DNA of 42,559 bases from Bacteroidia bacterium (GCA_023262495.1 JALRAS010000012.1:1-42559), one strand, 5' to 3'. Counted from the stretch's first letter, positions 28,782 through 39,071 are shown. The notes: generated by a model not told the origin, from the letters alone. Program-made: numbers and translations.

Positions 28782-30067
28782 TGCTAAATAACTCAAGAAC
28801 AACACTGTTAATTTTCATTTCGGTTTTTGTCAGCTCCATTACCTTCTGGAAGACACCGTTTGAGGGTTACTTGCATTATGTTATTTTTGTCTTGTTGCTT
28901 CCCGGTTTTATTAAAAGATTCGGAATACCTAAAACACCTTTCATTCTACTTTTCATTCCTGCGGTTTTCGGTATTTTACAAATTTATGCGGGTAATAATA
29001 CCTGGGCTGGTTTCATAAAAATATTTGTTGGTGTATTGCTTTCTACAAGTTTTTATGAATACGTTATGCTGCACTATAATTTTGATATAGAAAAAATATT
29101 TACCTATTACATCAAAGGTGCATATTTTGTTTCTATTATTGGATTTGTGCAGGTGGCTAGTTATTATGCCGGATTTGAGCCGGGTTACAATTACGGATGG
29201 CTTCTGAATAAATGGGGCTGTGTACCAAACTCGAGTGGTGGTATTCGAATGAACTCTATCTTTTCTGAAGCATCGCAGTGCGCTATTATGCTCGCCCCAG
29301 CGGCATTTGTAGTGATATATAATATCATTTACCGAAAAACATATTACATACATCCTCAAAAGGGCTTGGTAATTTTATTGGCCACTGTGCTCACCACCTC
29401 ATCAACAGGATTTATCGGATTTTTCGTAACAGGAATTTTAATTATTCTCAATCACGCTAAGATTTCAAACTTTATAGGTGCGGGATTTTTATTCTTTGCA
29501 CTAGGTACTGTATTGCATAACAACAGTCCCGAATTCAAAGGCCGTATCGACAGTGCATTAGGTATATGGGTAGATCAAGATTTTTCTCTTGAAAATATGA
29601 ACAGCTCCAGTTTTGTACTGTACAACAATTATCACATTGCCATGGAGAATTTCAAAGCCAATCCTGTAGCAGGCAGTGGCATTGGGTCTCACTCTGTAGC
29701 TTTCGACAAATACTCACTTACCCTCAGAAGCGGAATTCTTGATATTGAATTTAACAAATCTGATGCAAACAGTTTATTTTTGCGCCTGTTATCAGAAACG
29801 GGAATGGTTGGCATATTATTCATTTTGATTTTTATCGTGAAATTTTATGTTAACAGAAGTCGCAACAACCCAGAATCACGTCACTGGATTATTGGCAATG
29901 CAGTGTTGGTAATTATCATACTTTATTTATTACGACAAGGTAACTATTTCATTAATGGATTTCCTTTGTTCATGTGGATATATTACTACAACTACAAAAA
30001 TTTTCAAGCTAAATATGTGAAACAACCTGAAACTGAAACCACATCAAATGCAACCGCCTATGCATAA
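28781..30067 (+). CDS. O-antigen ligase/polymerase-like (Wzy-type) membrane protein
   Basis: Start MLNNSRTTLLIF at the TGATG overlap with the previous stop; many TM helices; NPVAGSGIGSHS and RLLSETGMVGILFIL periplasmic-loop signatures of Wzy/WaaL. Confidence 0.8.
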   Translation: MLNNSRTTLLIFISVFVSSITFWKTPFEGYLHYVIFVLLLPGFIKRFGIPKTPFILLFIPAVFGILQIYAGNNTWAGFIKIFVGVLLSTSFYEYVMLHYNFDIEKIFTYYIKGAYFVSIIGFVQVASYYAGFEPGYNYGWLLNKWGCVPNSSGGIRMNSIFSEASQCAIMLAPAAFVVIYNIIYRKTYYIHPQKGLVILLATVLTTSSTGFIGFFVTGILIILNHAKISNFIGAGFLFFALGTVLHNNSPEFKGRIDSALGIWVDQDFSLENMNSSSFVLYNNYHIAMENFKANPVAGSGIGSHSVAFDKYSLTLRSGILDIEFNKSDANSLFLRLLSETGMVGILFILIFIVKFYVNRSRNNPESRHWIIGNAVLVIIILYLLRQGNYFINGFPLFMWIYYYNYKNFQAKYVKQPETETTSNATAYA

Positions 30068-31109
30068 GATTATATTTCTTTATACTGAATTAGCCGGCTA
30101 CTTTTTGTCCTGTGTAAACGAACTAACCAAACAAAAAAATGTAGAGGTGCATATCGTTCGTTGGCCTGTAAATAAGGAAGCCCCTTTTAATTTCTCTTTC
30201 AATAGTGCCGTTAAGGTATATAATCGAAATGATTTTTCAGAAAGGTCGTTACTTGATTTGGTAAGTGCTATCAATCCCGATGTGATTTACTGCAGTGGTT
30301 GGATTGACAAAGGTTATCTGCACGTTTGCAAGCAATTTAAAAAACAAATTCCTGTAGTTGTTGGTTTCGACAATCAATGGAAAGGTACCCTAAAGCAACA
30401 CCTTGCCTCTTTACTCAGCTTCACAAAAATACATCCATACTTTAATCATTGTTGGGTGCCAGGTAAACCTCAATATGAGTATGCATTACGTCTTGGATTT
30501 AAACCCAATACCATCCTTACAGGATTTTACTCCGCAGATTATAATTTGTTCCATAGCTTTTATGAAAAGTATACAGCCCTTAAAACGGAAGCGTTTCCTA
30601 AAAGATTTATATACGTGGGCAGATATTATGATTTCAAGGGTATTGAAGAAATGTGGCAGGCCTTTGTCAATCTGGACAAAAGACTCAATACAAATTGGGA
30701 GCTTTGGTGTCTCGGTACAGGTAGTATTACCCCAATTAATCATCCTAAAATTAAACACTTCGGATTTATTCAGCCCGACAAATTGGAAGAATTCGTGAGT
30801 CAAACAGGTGTGTTCATTCTTCCCAGCAGGTTTGAACCTTGGGGCGTTGTGGTGCATGAATTTGCTGCGGCAGGTTTTCCATTACTTTGTAGTTCCGCTG
30901 TTGGCGCCATTGCTGCGTTCCTTGAAGAAGGTGTAAATGGCTATGTGTTTGAAGTAAAAAATAGCTCATCTATTGAAGCAACAATGGAAAAAATAATTCA
31001 AAAATCAGACAAGGAGTTAATCAATATGAGTAAAGTAAGTGCCAACAAAGCAGCTACAATAACCTGCGAGAATTGGGTAGAAAGTTTAATGAGTTTACTG
31101 AAAAAATAA
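30048..31109 (+). CDS. Glycosyltransferase (GT-B, family 1/4)
   Basis: 353 aa; RFIYVGRYYDFKGIEEMWQAF and LPSRFEPWGVVVHEFAAAGFPLLCSSAVGA. Overlaps the previous CDS; true start may be MHKIIF at 30060. Confidence 0.87.
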   Translation: MQPPMHKIIFLYTELAGYFLSCVNELTKQKNVEVHIVRWPVNKEAPFNFSFNSAVKVYNRNDFSERSLLDLVSAINPDVIYCSGWIDKGYLHVCKQFKKQIPVVVGFDNQWKGTLKQHLASLLSFTKIHPYFNHCWVPGKPQYEYALRLGFKPNTILTGFYSADYNLFHSFYEKYTALKTEAFPKRFIYVGRYYDFKGIEEMWQAFVNLDKRLNTNWELWCLGTGSITPINHPKIKHFGFIQPDKLEEFVSQTGVFILPSRFEPWGVVVHEFAAAGFPLLCSSAVGAIAAFLEEGVNGYVFEVKNSSSIEATMEKIIQKSDKELINMSKVSANKAATITCENWVESLMSLLKK

Positions 31110-31118
31110 ATTGAGGAC

Positions 31119-33005
31119 ATGTGCGGAATAAATGGAATACTTGGAATTGAGAATCCCGAAACAGGTAGCAACTGTATTGGCAGCATGAATAAAAAAATGG
31201 CTCATCGCGGACCTGATGATGAAGGTGTTTTTGCTGATGTAAACATTGCTGTGGGCCAAAGAAGACTCTCAATTATTGATCTCTCGAGTGCAGGGCATCA
31301 ACCCATGTGGAGCAACGATAAGCGCTATTGCATTGTATACAATGGAGAGCTTTATAACTTCCAAGAATTACGATTTGATTTAGAAAGAAGCAGTAGAGGT
31401 AGTTCAGAAATGCCCTACCATTTTGTTACCAAAAGTGATACAGAAGTTATATTAGCAGCATATAGCAGATGGGGAAAAGATTGTCTGAGCAAATTCAATG
31501 GAATGTTTGGCTTTGCAATTTGGGACACTGAAAAAAAAGAGTTGTTTATAGCGCGCGATAGGTTAGGTGTAAAGCCAATTTACTATAGTTTAAAAAATAA
31601 CATCCTGGTCTTTTCTTCCGAATTAAGATCTCTGCTCGAATCCAACATCATTCCTCGTAAACTCAACAAGGATGGCCTTGTTGATTACCTACGCTATCAA
31701 ACTGTGCACGCCCCTCAAACCATTGTGAAGGATGTTTTTATGCTGATGCCGGGGCACTTCATCAAGGCGAGTATCAACGCTTTCAACATCGAAAAATATT
31801 GGGACATTAATCAATTTACACCTGCTGCCGGCATTGATGATTCATACCATGAGGTTTGTGAAAAAGTACGCACACTTTTCGAAAAATCGGTACAACGCAG
31901 ACTTGTTGCCGATGTGCCGTTCGGAGCATTTCTTTCGGGCGGTATCGACAGCAGTGCGGTGGTGGGTATGATGAGTAAAGTTTCAACCAATAAGGTAAAA
32001 ACATTTTCAGTAATTTTTGATGATGAGCAATTTAGCGAAGCTTCCTATGCCCGTATGATTGCAAATAAATTCGATACAGAGCATCACGAAATAAAACTCA
32101 CGCCCGATGCTTTTAAAAATGAAATCGAAGATGCACTCAAGGCAATTGATCACCCTAGTGGCGATGGTCCAAATACATACGTAGTAAGTAAGGCCACTAA
32201 AAATGCAGGAATTACAATGGCACTATCGGGTTTGGGAGGCGATGAACTTTTTGCAGGTTATGATATTTTTAGTCGTTCTTTAAAATTAGAAAAAATGAAA
32301 TGGCTGAGTGGAATCCCGGGAATTTCGATCGCTGCAGCCATCAATAAAAAGCTGAAGCCGGGAATAGCAAGTGCCAAGTTGGAACATTTGTTCAAACAAA
32401 ATTCATTGGACTTCAAACACACTTATCCATTATCGCGAATGGTATTACTCGATGATGAAATCAAAAAGCTTATTGGTGAGCAGCATCAATTGAAAAATGT
32501 TGTAGCTGAAATGGCGAAAAAAATTGCCGTAAAAAAACATGGAATGATAACAGCAGTTAGCATTGCCGAAATAAGCACTTATATGCAAAATGTGTTATTG
32601 CGTGATACTGATCAAATGAGCATGTCGCATGCACTAGAAATAAGAGTTCCTTTTCTTGATTACGAGTTGGTTCAATTTGTAATTGGCCTACCCGATTCAT
32701 ATAAAATGCCAGTTACTCCAAAAAAACTTTTGGTAGATGCTATGGGCGATTTGCTGCCCAATGAAATTGTAAACAGGCCCAAAATGGGATTTACCCTTCC
32801 ATGGAAAAATTGGCTCAAAACAGACTTAAAGAATCTATGCGAACACAACCTCCGGTTGCTTGGTAAAAATCCATTTTTTGAAGCTGCAGCTGTTGACTCA
32901 CTTTGGCAAAGATTCTTGAATGATGACCCATTTGTATCATGGAGCAGAGTGTGGCATTTAGTGGTATTGCAGCATTGGATTTCAGAAAATAAAATAGTTG
33001 AATAA
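31119..33005 (+). CDS. asnB: Asparagine synthase (glutamine-hydrolysing)
   Basis: 628 aa; MCGINGILG with Cys2 nucleophile, MAHRGPDDEG, YNGELYNF, GAFLSGGIDSSAVVGMM PP-loop. Confidence 0.94.
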   Translation: MCGINGILGIENPETGSNCIGSMNKKMAHRGPDDEGVFADVNIAVGQRRLSIIDLSSAGHQPMWSNDKRYCIVYNGELYNFQELRFDLERSSRGSSEMPYHFVTKSDTEVILAAYSRWGKDCLSKFNGMFGFAIWDTEKKELFIARDRLGVKPIYYSLKNNILVFSSELRSLLESNIIPRKLNKDGLVDYLRYQTVHAPQTIVKDVFMLMPGHFIKASINAFNIEKYWDINQFTPAAGIDDSYHEVCEKVRTLFEKSVQRRLVADVPFGAFLSGGIDSSAVVGMMSKVSTNKVKTFSVIFDDEQFSEASYARMIANKFDTEHHEIKLTPDAFKNEIEDALKAIDHPSGDGPNTYVVSKATKNAGITMALSGLGGDELFAGYDIFSRSLKLEKMKWLSGIPGISIAAAINKKLKPGIASAKLEHLFKQNSLDFKHTYPLSRMVLLDDEIKKLIGEQHQLKNVVAEMAKKIAVKKHGMITAVSIAEISTYMQNVLLRDTDQMSMSHALEIRVPFLDYELVQFVIGLPDSYKMPVTPKKLLVDAMGDLLPNEIVNRPKMGFTLPWKNWLKTDLKNLCEHNLRLLGKNPFFEAAAVDSLWQRFLNDDPFVSWSRVWHLVVLQHWISENKIVE

Positions 33006-33121
33006 TAGAAGGCGAATTCTACCATTGCACTTAAAATCCTCGCTAGATTTAGTTTACCACTTATTGTGAGTATCGCTGTATTGATAATCAACTTCAAACA
33101 TGTTGATGAAGCCCATCACCT

Positions 33122-35782
33122 TTATCGAACAAGTACCACCCTACCATTATAGGTTCTACTAATTCCTTTTATATCGATTACTTTCAGCAAATATACATAA
33201 GCGCCTTGAGGAGACTCTACTCCTTCAAACCTTCCATCCCAGACAGCTTCAGGGCCTGTACTAGAAAAAACAATTTCACCCCAACGGTTAAAAATCTGCA
33301 TTACATACTCCTTAATGCCTATGCTTGATGGCTTGAATTTATCATTTAATCCATCGCCATTAGGTGTGAATGCATCAGGAATAAATAGTCTGAACTCGGG
33401 AGAAATGTATACGGTTATGCTGATACTATCTGTACAATCAAATTCATTTTTCACTATTTGAGTCACTCGAAAAAAGCCCGTGTCACTGAAAGTATGTGTA
33501 TAACTGCAATCTTCAACATAGGTACCATCACTAATTCTTAAGGCACAAAAGATACTTTGCTTGGACGTATCGGTAAAAGTAATTATAGGTTCAAAAATAC
33601 TGGCCTCATTGGGAGATGCGATGAACCCTGCCTGAGGATTAGGATATACAGTCACTGCATTGGGATACACAAAAGTTGAAGTATCCACACAACCGGTTGT
33701 GGTAACGATGGTTAGTGTAAGGGTGTAACTACCCGGGATGTTGTATTCATGTGCAGGTTTTTGCACATCTGTGCTGCTATTATCACCTAAATTCCATTGG
33801 TATAGATATGGGGTTGCAGCCACGCTGCTGTCAATCAATTCAACAAATACAGGACTACAACCGGTACCACCAATGATTCCAAAATTTGCCATGGGACTCG
33901 GATACAATCCCACTGAGTCGGTAATAGTTTTTAAGCACCCATATTGACTGACTGATAAGGAAACAGGAAAAACTCCTAATTGATTATAAACTACATCTTG
34001 TGGCGCTTGCAAATTACTTTGATTGAGGGAGGCATTAGGCCCAAAGTTCCAATCAAAAACAGCATCTGTGGTGTAAGCCCCGGTGGCGTTAAAATCAAAA
34101 CTATTCCCCGCAAAACATTGGTCACCTGCTCCTGAAATACTTGGATTGAGTAGCGGGAATACCCAAAATAAAATGGATGCTGTATCACTGCATATACCCT
34201 GATTAGTGGCCACAAGGGTAATATTATAAACCCCGGAATCAGGATAAATGTAAGTTGGCTGAAACAAATTACTGGTATCTGAACTGATACCCGGAACACC
34301 AAAGTCCCAATGCCAATTGGAAGCATTAATAGAGTTATTTCCGAAATCAATTTGATAACCCACGCAGTATTGATTTACCGAGGAAATATCTGCAACCGGT
34401 CGGAGAACAGTAAGTACATTTCCATTGCCGCTGTATGTTTCAGTGCAACCATATTGAGAAATAGTTAAACTAACCGAGTTGCTTCCTAAATTTGAGAAGC
34501 TTATATCCGTGGGGTTTTGCTGAGTGCTTGTTTGAGGGGTTGCATTACTTCCAAAATCCCATAAAAAGGTGGCATCTGATGAAAAGCTGCCCCCCGCAAT
34601 AAAATCAAAACTGTTGTTGTCAAAACATTGCGGAGCAGGTGAAACAATATTTGGATCTAACAACGGATAAACCTCAAAAACAGAATATGCCGTATCGTAG
34701 CAATTGCCGCTTGGGTCATAAGCAACCAACATTACCGTATAAGTTCCTGTGTCGGCATAGGTGTAACTGGTTGAGATTGAGTTTGAGGTATCGGCAAGGG
34801 TAGCTGGGTCACCAAAATTCCAGAAGTAAGTATTCGAATTGACACTGGCTGCCCCACTGAAATTGACCGTGTTTCCATTACAAAAAGTAGTTTGCGCAGG
34901 AATAGAGGCAATAGCAGCATCACAAAATAAAATGTTGAACTGAAAATCTCTTTTATTGGTGCTTAACAACACCCCGTTTCTATATTCGCTCACGCAAACA
35001 CCAACTACATATTGTCCAATATTTGTCGGGGTTCCGTTTAAGTAACCTGTATTGGCATTGATGGCAAAGGCTGGTGAAGCATCAATGGGATAGGCTCCTG
35101 AATATCCACCCAAAAAAGTAACCAACGGAAAAGGAGGTGGATCTGGAGGATTGGGCGCAGGGCTGGCGGTGGAACCACCTGTGTATGGGTCACATAAACT
35201 ATATACAAGCAAATCACCATCAGGATCGGTAGCTACGTGATCAAAATTAAAATTGACATTACTGCATAAAAACAGTGGGGGAAAATTGGTAAACCTTGGG
35301 CTGCTGTTGCAGTTTGCAAGTCCAGGGTCAGGAATATGTGCCAAATAACTTGCACCGGTTGATCCCGGGTCAAATAAATTGGTGATTGTTCCATTACGAC
35401 AACAACGTTGGTAAACAATATTATATCCACCCGCTAAAGGCGGTAAATTAACAACTTCTTCATAAATCGCCTCTTCTACACAAACATTGGTTGGTGGCAC
35501 AAGGCAGGGACTAATTACTACCGGAGGTATAGGATTAGGGCCAGTGTAAAACATCTCGATAGTGTTCACAAGCGTTCCCGATGCATTGTAAATACCAACA
35601 GCTGCAGGGGAATCAAATGGCGCTTGCCCATTAAAACAATCGCGATAGAGCTTTAGCGTAATGCGATAGTTGTTGTTGCCTAAACAAGTATAATAAATTT
35701 CTCCCCCAACTATATGAGTTGCCGAGACCTGCATCCCTATCAGGAGAGAAATCAATAATATAAAGTACTTGCTTACACTCAA
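33122..35782 (-). CDS. PKD-domain surface protein with T9SS type-B (gliding motility-associated) C-terminal domain
   Basis: 886 aa; signal peptide, THIVGGEIYYTCLGNNNYRITLKLYRDC N-terminal domain, repeated PKD domains, C-terminus LFIPDAFTPNGDGLNDKF...IFNRWGEIVF...PQGAYVYLLKV. Confidence 0.92.
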   Translation of the reverse strand: MSVSKYFILLISLLIGMQVSATHIVGGEIYYTCLGNNNYRITLKLYRDCFNGQAPFDSPAAVGIYNASGTLVNTIEMFYTGPNPIPPVVISPCLVPPTNVCVEEAIYEEVVNLPPLAGGYNIVYQRCCRNGTITNLFDPGSTGASYLAHIPDPGLANCNSSPRFTNFPPLFLCSNVNFNFDHVATDPDGDLLVYSLCDPYTGGSTASPAPNPPDPPPFPLVTFLGGYSGAYPIDASPAFAINANTGYLNGTPTNIGQYVVGVCVSEYRNGVLLSTNKRDFQFNILFCDAAIASIPAQTTFCNGNTVNFSGAASVNSNTYFWNFGDPATLADTSNSISTSYTYADTGTYTVMLVAYDPSGNCYDTAYSVFEVYPLLDPNIVSPAPQCFDNNSFDFIAGGSFSSDATFLWDFGSNATPQTSTQQNPTDISFSNLGSNSVSLTISQYGCTETYSGNGNVLTVLRPVADISSVNQYCVGYQIDFGNNSINASNWHWDFGVPGISSDTSNLFQPTYIYPDSGVYNITLVATNQGICSDTASILFWVFPLLNPSISGAGDQCFAGNSFDFNATGAYTTDAVFDWNFGPNASLNQSNLQAPQDVVYNQLGVFPVSLSVSQYGCLKTITDSVGLYPSPMANFGIIGGTGCSPVFVELIDSSVAATPYLYQWNLGDNSSTDVQKPAHEYNIPGSYTLTLTIVTTTGCVDTSTFVYPNAVTVYPNPQAGFIASPNEASIFEPIITFTDTSKQSIFCALRISDGTYVEDCSYTHTFSDTGFFRVTQIVKNEFDCTDSISITVYISPEFRLFIPDAFTPNGDGLNDKFKPSSIGIKEYVMQIFNRWGEIVFSSTGPEAVWDGRFEGVESPQGAYVYLLKVIDIKGISRTYNGRVVLVR
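33893..34912 (-). repeat. Tandem duplication of a 170-aa two-domain unit within the PKD protein
   Basis: Residues about 291-460 align with 461-630: VYPLLDPNIV..QCFDNNSFDFIAGGSFSSDATFLWDFG versus VFPLLNPSIS..QCFAGNSFDFNATGAYTTDAVFDWNFG, at a 170-residue offset. Confidence 0.8.
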
Positions 35783-35830
35783 TTATCTTTTTATTTGCTA
35801 AACAAGTTTTAATAAAAAAGGTTCCGTTTT

Positions 35831-38800
35831 TTATTTCATCAATTGGAAAAACCCTTTCTTAGGATCGATGGTTCCCAATTCCAAAGTGAAATAATAAACA
35901 CCCGGATTTAAATCAGCCGGAGACCAATTATTTTGATAATTATCGGATTGATAAACTCTATTACCCCAGCGATTAAAAACCTCTAACTTAGGCTGAGGGA
36001 AAAGCTCTAAATTTTCGAATACTAAAAACTGATTTTCGCCATCTCCGTTTGGTGTAATGATGTTTGGCACTACCACATCACAATCGGTTCTGAGTGGCAC
36101 GCTAACTTCATCAATGGCAGTATTGCCGCATAAATCTGTAACAGTAACGTTATAAGTTACCGTGTAATCTATAATTGGACTAATAGACACTGCATTATTA
36201 CCTGGAAAGCCAGCAAGGGTAACCAAATCTTGCCATAAATAGCTGTAAGTTCCTGCGCCACCATCAGCAATAACGCTCAAGGTAATTGGATTTCCCGGGC
36301 AAACAGTGGTATCAGGACTTGCAACAGCTGTAAGCTGACTATAAGTTTGCACATTCAAAGTGATGCTATCGGTTACAGGTGATTGCTGACAAGCATCAGC
36401 CATAGTAAGATAGTAAGTAGTAGTTACAGAGGGCTGAGCAATTGCTGCTGAATCTCCTCCCAATGGCACTGCTCCTGCACTCCATGTAAACGTGTATGGT
36501 CTGCGACCATTGCTGAATATTGGCTCAAGCTCGGTTCCAACATTTGGACAAGGCACGGTAATATCTTGCCCCAGGTCGAGTGTGATTGGCAAATAAGGCA
36601 CCACAGTAGCCGTTACGTTAAACTGAACAGGCGCAGTACCGCAAGCATCAGTTACAACAAGCACATAGGTGGTTGATTGGGTAAGGTTATTGGGCGTTGT
36701 ATAGGTACTACCTGTTCCCACCGGTGCACCGTTTAAAGTCCAAGCATAGGTGTAACCCGGGAAACCGCCCGATGCTTGTGCAGTAAGCGTACTCGCCTGA
36801 TTTGGACACAAAATTTGTGTAGCATTTGTAGTTGCTGTAATCGGTGAGGCCGTTGGCACGTTTACCGTGATGGTTTGAGAAACAGGCTGAGAACTGCAAG
36901 AATCTGTTACAGTGTAAGTGTAAGTTGTTGTAGAACCCGGATTTACTGTTATGGTTGCGGCAGTATCACCTGTATTCCACACAACAGTATAGGGAGGATA
37001 ACCACCAATAAATGAAGAATTAATGGTAACTGCATCACCCGGACAAGTAATATTATAGGTGGATTGCGCATTTGTGATAATTGGAGCAAGCGGGAAAATC
37101 ATAATACTATCGGTTACGATTGAACTCAAACCGCAACCCACTTGAAAGTATGATATCACAATTGACTCATCAGGTTCCGCCACGCCATCATTAACTGCAC
37201 TTACAGTAAACTGAATTTGATTTTGACCGGGAAGGAAAACGATGGTGTCATTGAGTGCGTTGTAGTCGGTGCCAGCAATTGCTGTACCGGTTATAGTTAT
37301 TGGAAGAATTAGGGTATCTGCAGCAGCACCCGGACGGGTAAAATCAATAATTGCTGTACCGCAACCTTCAACAATAGAATTGTTGATGCCTGCAGTGATA
37401 ATATCCAGATTGATAGGTGTTCCGATACTTACAAAAACAGAGTCAATTGCTATAAGGCTTCCGCATCCATCATTGATCTGTACGATATAGGTTGTGTCTT
37501 GTACCCCAATTACGTTAATATTCGGGCTAAATCCAACAAACGTACCTCCAAGTATCCAAGCAAAATTGTAGGGGGGGAATCCACCTGAACCTACAGCACT
37601 TAATGTTGCGCTAGATCCTACAGGGATGCATATATCAGCTGCTGAAACCTCTAATGGAAGACCAGGGGGAACATTCACAGTAATGGAGTCAGTTACAGGT
37701 ATTCCGTAACATGTATCAGTTACTGTGTAATAGTATGTTGTTGTGGTGGTTCCTGGGTTAACTTGAATGGCTGTTGCAGTATCTCCAGTATTCCATACTA
37801 CCGTATAGGGTGGGTAACCACCACTGAACTGTGCGGTAAGTATAATTGGGGAGTTTGGACAAATAATTGCTGTATCGGGAGCATTGGCTGTTACAGGCGC
37901 AACGGGTACAATCCAAATACTTGAGGTAATTAAAAAAGACCCACAAATATCTTGTGTAAAAGAGATAATGATCGACTCAGGACCTTCACTGATACCGTCA
38001 TTGTTTGGGATGATAGGCATCACAACAGTATTCTCTCCCGGCAAGAAAGTAATAGTATCGGGCAATGCATTGTAATCTGTTCCCTCAATAGCTGTACCTG
38101 AAACTGTAATTGGGAGCGATAGCGTGTCGGCCACAGAACCTGGTCTGTAAAATGTAAAAGCCGCTTGTGAACATCCCTCAACAATAGTAGTATCTCCGTT
38201 TAGTGTATTGGATACAACTGAAACAGCATTGGAAGTAAAACTCAAGGCCTCTAAAAATACCCCTGAATCGAGTGTGCCATCTGAACCATCTGCAATTGCT
38301 AATCTAATGTGATAGGTTTCACCACAAATAACCGGTGATACCGCTGTAAATACTGTGGTAAATCCATTCAAAGAAACAGAGGCCTGACCTGTATTTGAGA
38401 TGTAATATTGACCATTTAGGTTTGGTTGAACAGAACTAATCGTAATAGGTAAAGGCGGATTGGTTCCGGGAACCACTGCAATATTTTGAGAATTTCCGGA
38501 ATAAGGACCGTTTATCCCGGGACCACTAATAAAGAATCCAAAAACATCGTTAAAGGTACTGTTGATCCATTGAGTATATTCATCTGACCCAAAAACATAA
38601 CGGAATTTTACTGTGTCGGCAGCCGGCACAAAATCGAATTCCAAAATGGCAACATCATTGGTTGAAGAAACACTAAATGTTTGGCCGATTAGCGGAGGGA
38701 CTGAGTTGGCCAAAGTAAGCAAATCAGGATCAGAACCACCTAAAGGGGCTCCCGTGGGAATTCCTACAGGTGAAAGCGCCTGCACATTTCCAGTTGACAT

Positions 38801-39058
38801 CACGATACCACTATCGAGGCCTAAGTTGGAATTTACCCCATTGAAAAAACCAAGTTGAATCGATTCGCCACCTGCGGGAGTAAAAGTAATGTTACTTGCT
38901 GTAACACCCGCGCCCAATAGGATGTTATTTACCAAACTTTGAGCAGCACTTGGGGTATTATAAGCCGTGGTGCTCACTGTAAGTTGTGCCTTAGTAACCG
39001 AAACTGTGGCGAGACACAGTGCTAAAACAAAATTGAAAAGTGATTTATTTATTTTCAT
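35831..39058 (-). CDS. Choice-of-anchor L domain surface protein with Calx-beta/SprB-like repeats and T9SS type-B-like CTD
   Basis: 1075 aa; VNNILLGAGVTASNITFTPAGGESIQLGFFNG...SGIVMSTGNV (choice-of-anchor L); Calx-beta-like GTAIEGTDYNALPDTITFLPGE; CTD VPNIITPNGDGENQFLVF...VFNRWGNRVYQS. Confidence 0.92.
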   Translation of the reverse strand: MKINKSLFNFVLALCLATVSVTKAQLTVSTTAYNTPSAAQSLVNNILLGAGVTASNITFTPAGGESIQLGFFNGVNSNLGLDSGIVMSTGNVQALSPVGIPTGAPLGGSDPDLLTLANSVPPLIGQTFSVSSTNDVAILEFDFVPAADTVKFRYVFGSDEYTQWINSTFNDVFGFFISGPGINGPYSGNSQNIAVVPGTNPPLPITISSVQPNLNGQYYISNTGQASVSLNGFTTVFTAVSPVICGETYHIRLAIADGSDGTLDSGVFLEALSFTSNAVSVVSNTLNGDTTIVEGCSQAAFTFYRPGSVADTLSLPITVSGTAIEGTDYNALPDTITFLPGENTVVMPIIPNNDGISEGPESIIISFTQDICGSFLITSSIWIVPVAPVTANAPDTAIICPNSPIILTAQFSGGYPPYTVVWNTGDTATAIQVNPGTTTTTYYYTVTDTCYGIPVTDSITVNVPPGLPLEVSAADICIPVGSSATLSAVGSGGFPPYNFAWILGGTFVGFSPNINVIGVQDTTYIVQINDGCGSLIAIDSVFVSIGTPINLDIITAGINNSIVEGCGTAIIDFTRPGAAADTLILPITITGTAIAGTDYNALNDTIVFLPGQNQIQFTVSAVNDGVAEPDESIVISYFQVGCGLSSIVTDSIMIFPLAPIITNAQSTYNITCPGDAVTINSSFIGGYPPYTVVWNTGDTAATITVNPGSTTTYTYTVTDSCSSQPVSQTITVNVPTASPITATTNATQILCPNQASTLTAQASGGFPGYTYAWTLNGAPVGTGSTYTTPNNLTQSTTYVLVVTDACGTAPVQFNVTATVVPYLPITLDLGQDITVPCPNVGTELEPIFSNGRRPYTFTWSAGAVPLGGDSAAIAQPSVTTTYYLTMADACQQSPVTDSITLNVQTYSQLTAVASPDTTVCPGNPITLSVIADGGAGTYSYLWQDLVTLAGFPGNNAVSISPIIDYTVTYNVTVTDLCGNTAIDEVSVPLRTDCDVVVPNIITPNGDGENQFLVFENLELFPQPKLEVFNRWGNRVYQSDNYQNNWSPADLNPGVYYFTLELGTIDPKKGFFQLMK
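36854..38197 (-). repeat. Internal duplication: Calx-beta plus Ig-like module, two copies 810 bp apart
   Basis: 37667-38197 (residues about 288-464) and 36854-37387 (residues about 558-735) share GTAI.GTDYNAL.DTI.FLPG.N and GGYPPYTVVWNTGDTA at a 270-residue offset. Confidence 0.8.
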
Positions 39059-39071
39059 ATGTATGTGATGT

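Noticed and set aside
32672-33097. 141-aa minus-strand ORF across the asnB 3' end
   Set aside because: Mostly antisense to asnB; no domain features.
33087-33107. ATCAAC...GTTGAT inverted repeat between asnB and the PKD gene, considered as a terminator
   Set aside because: Only a 6-bp AT-rich stem with a 9-nt loop and no U-tract; insufficient evidence.
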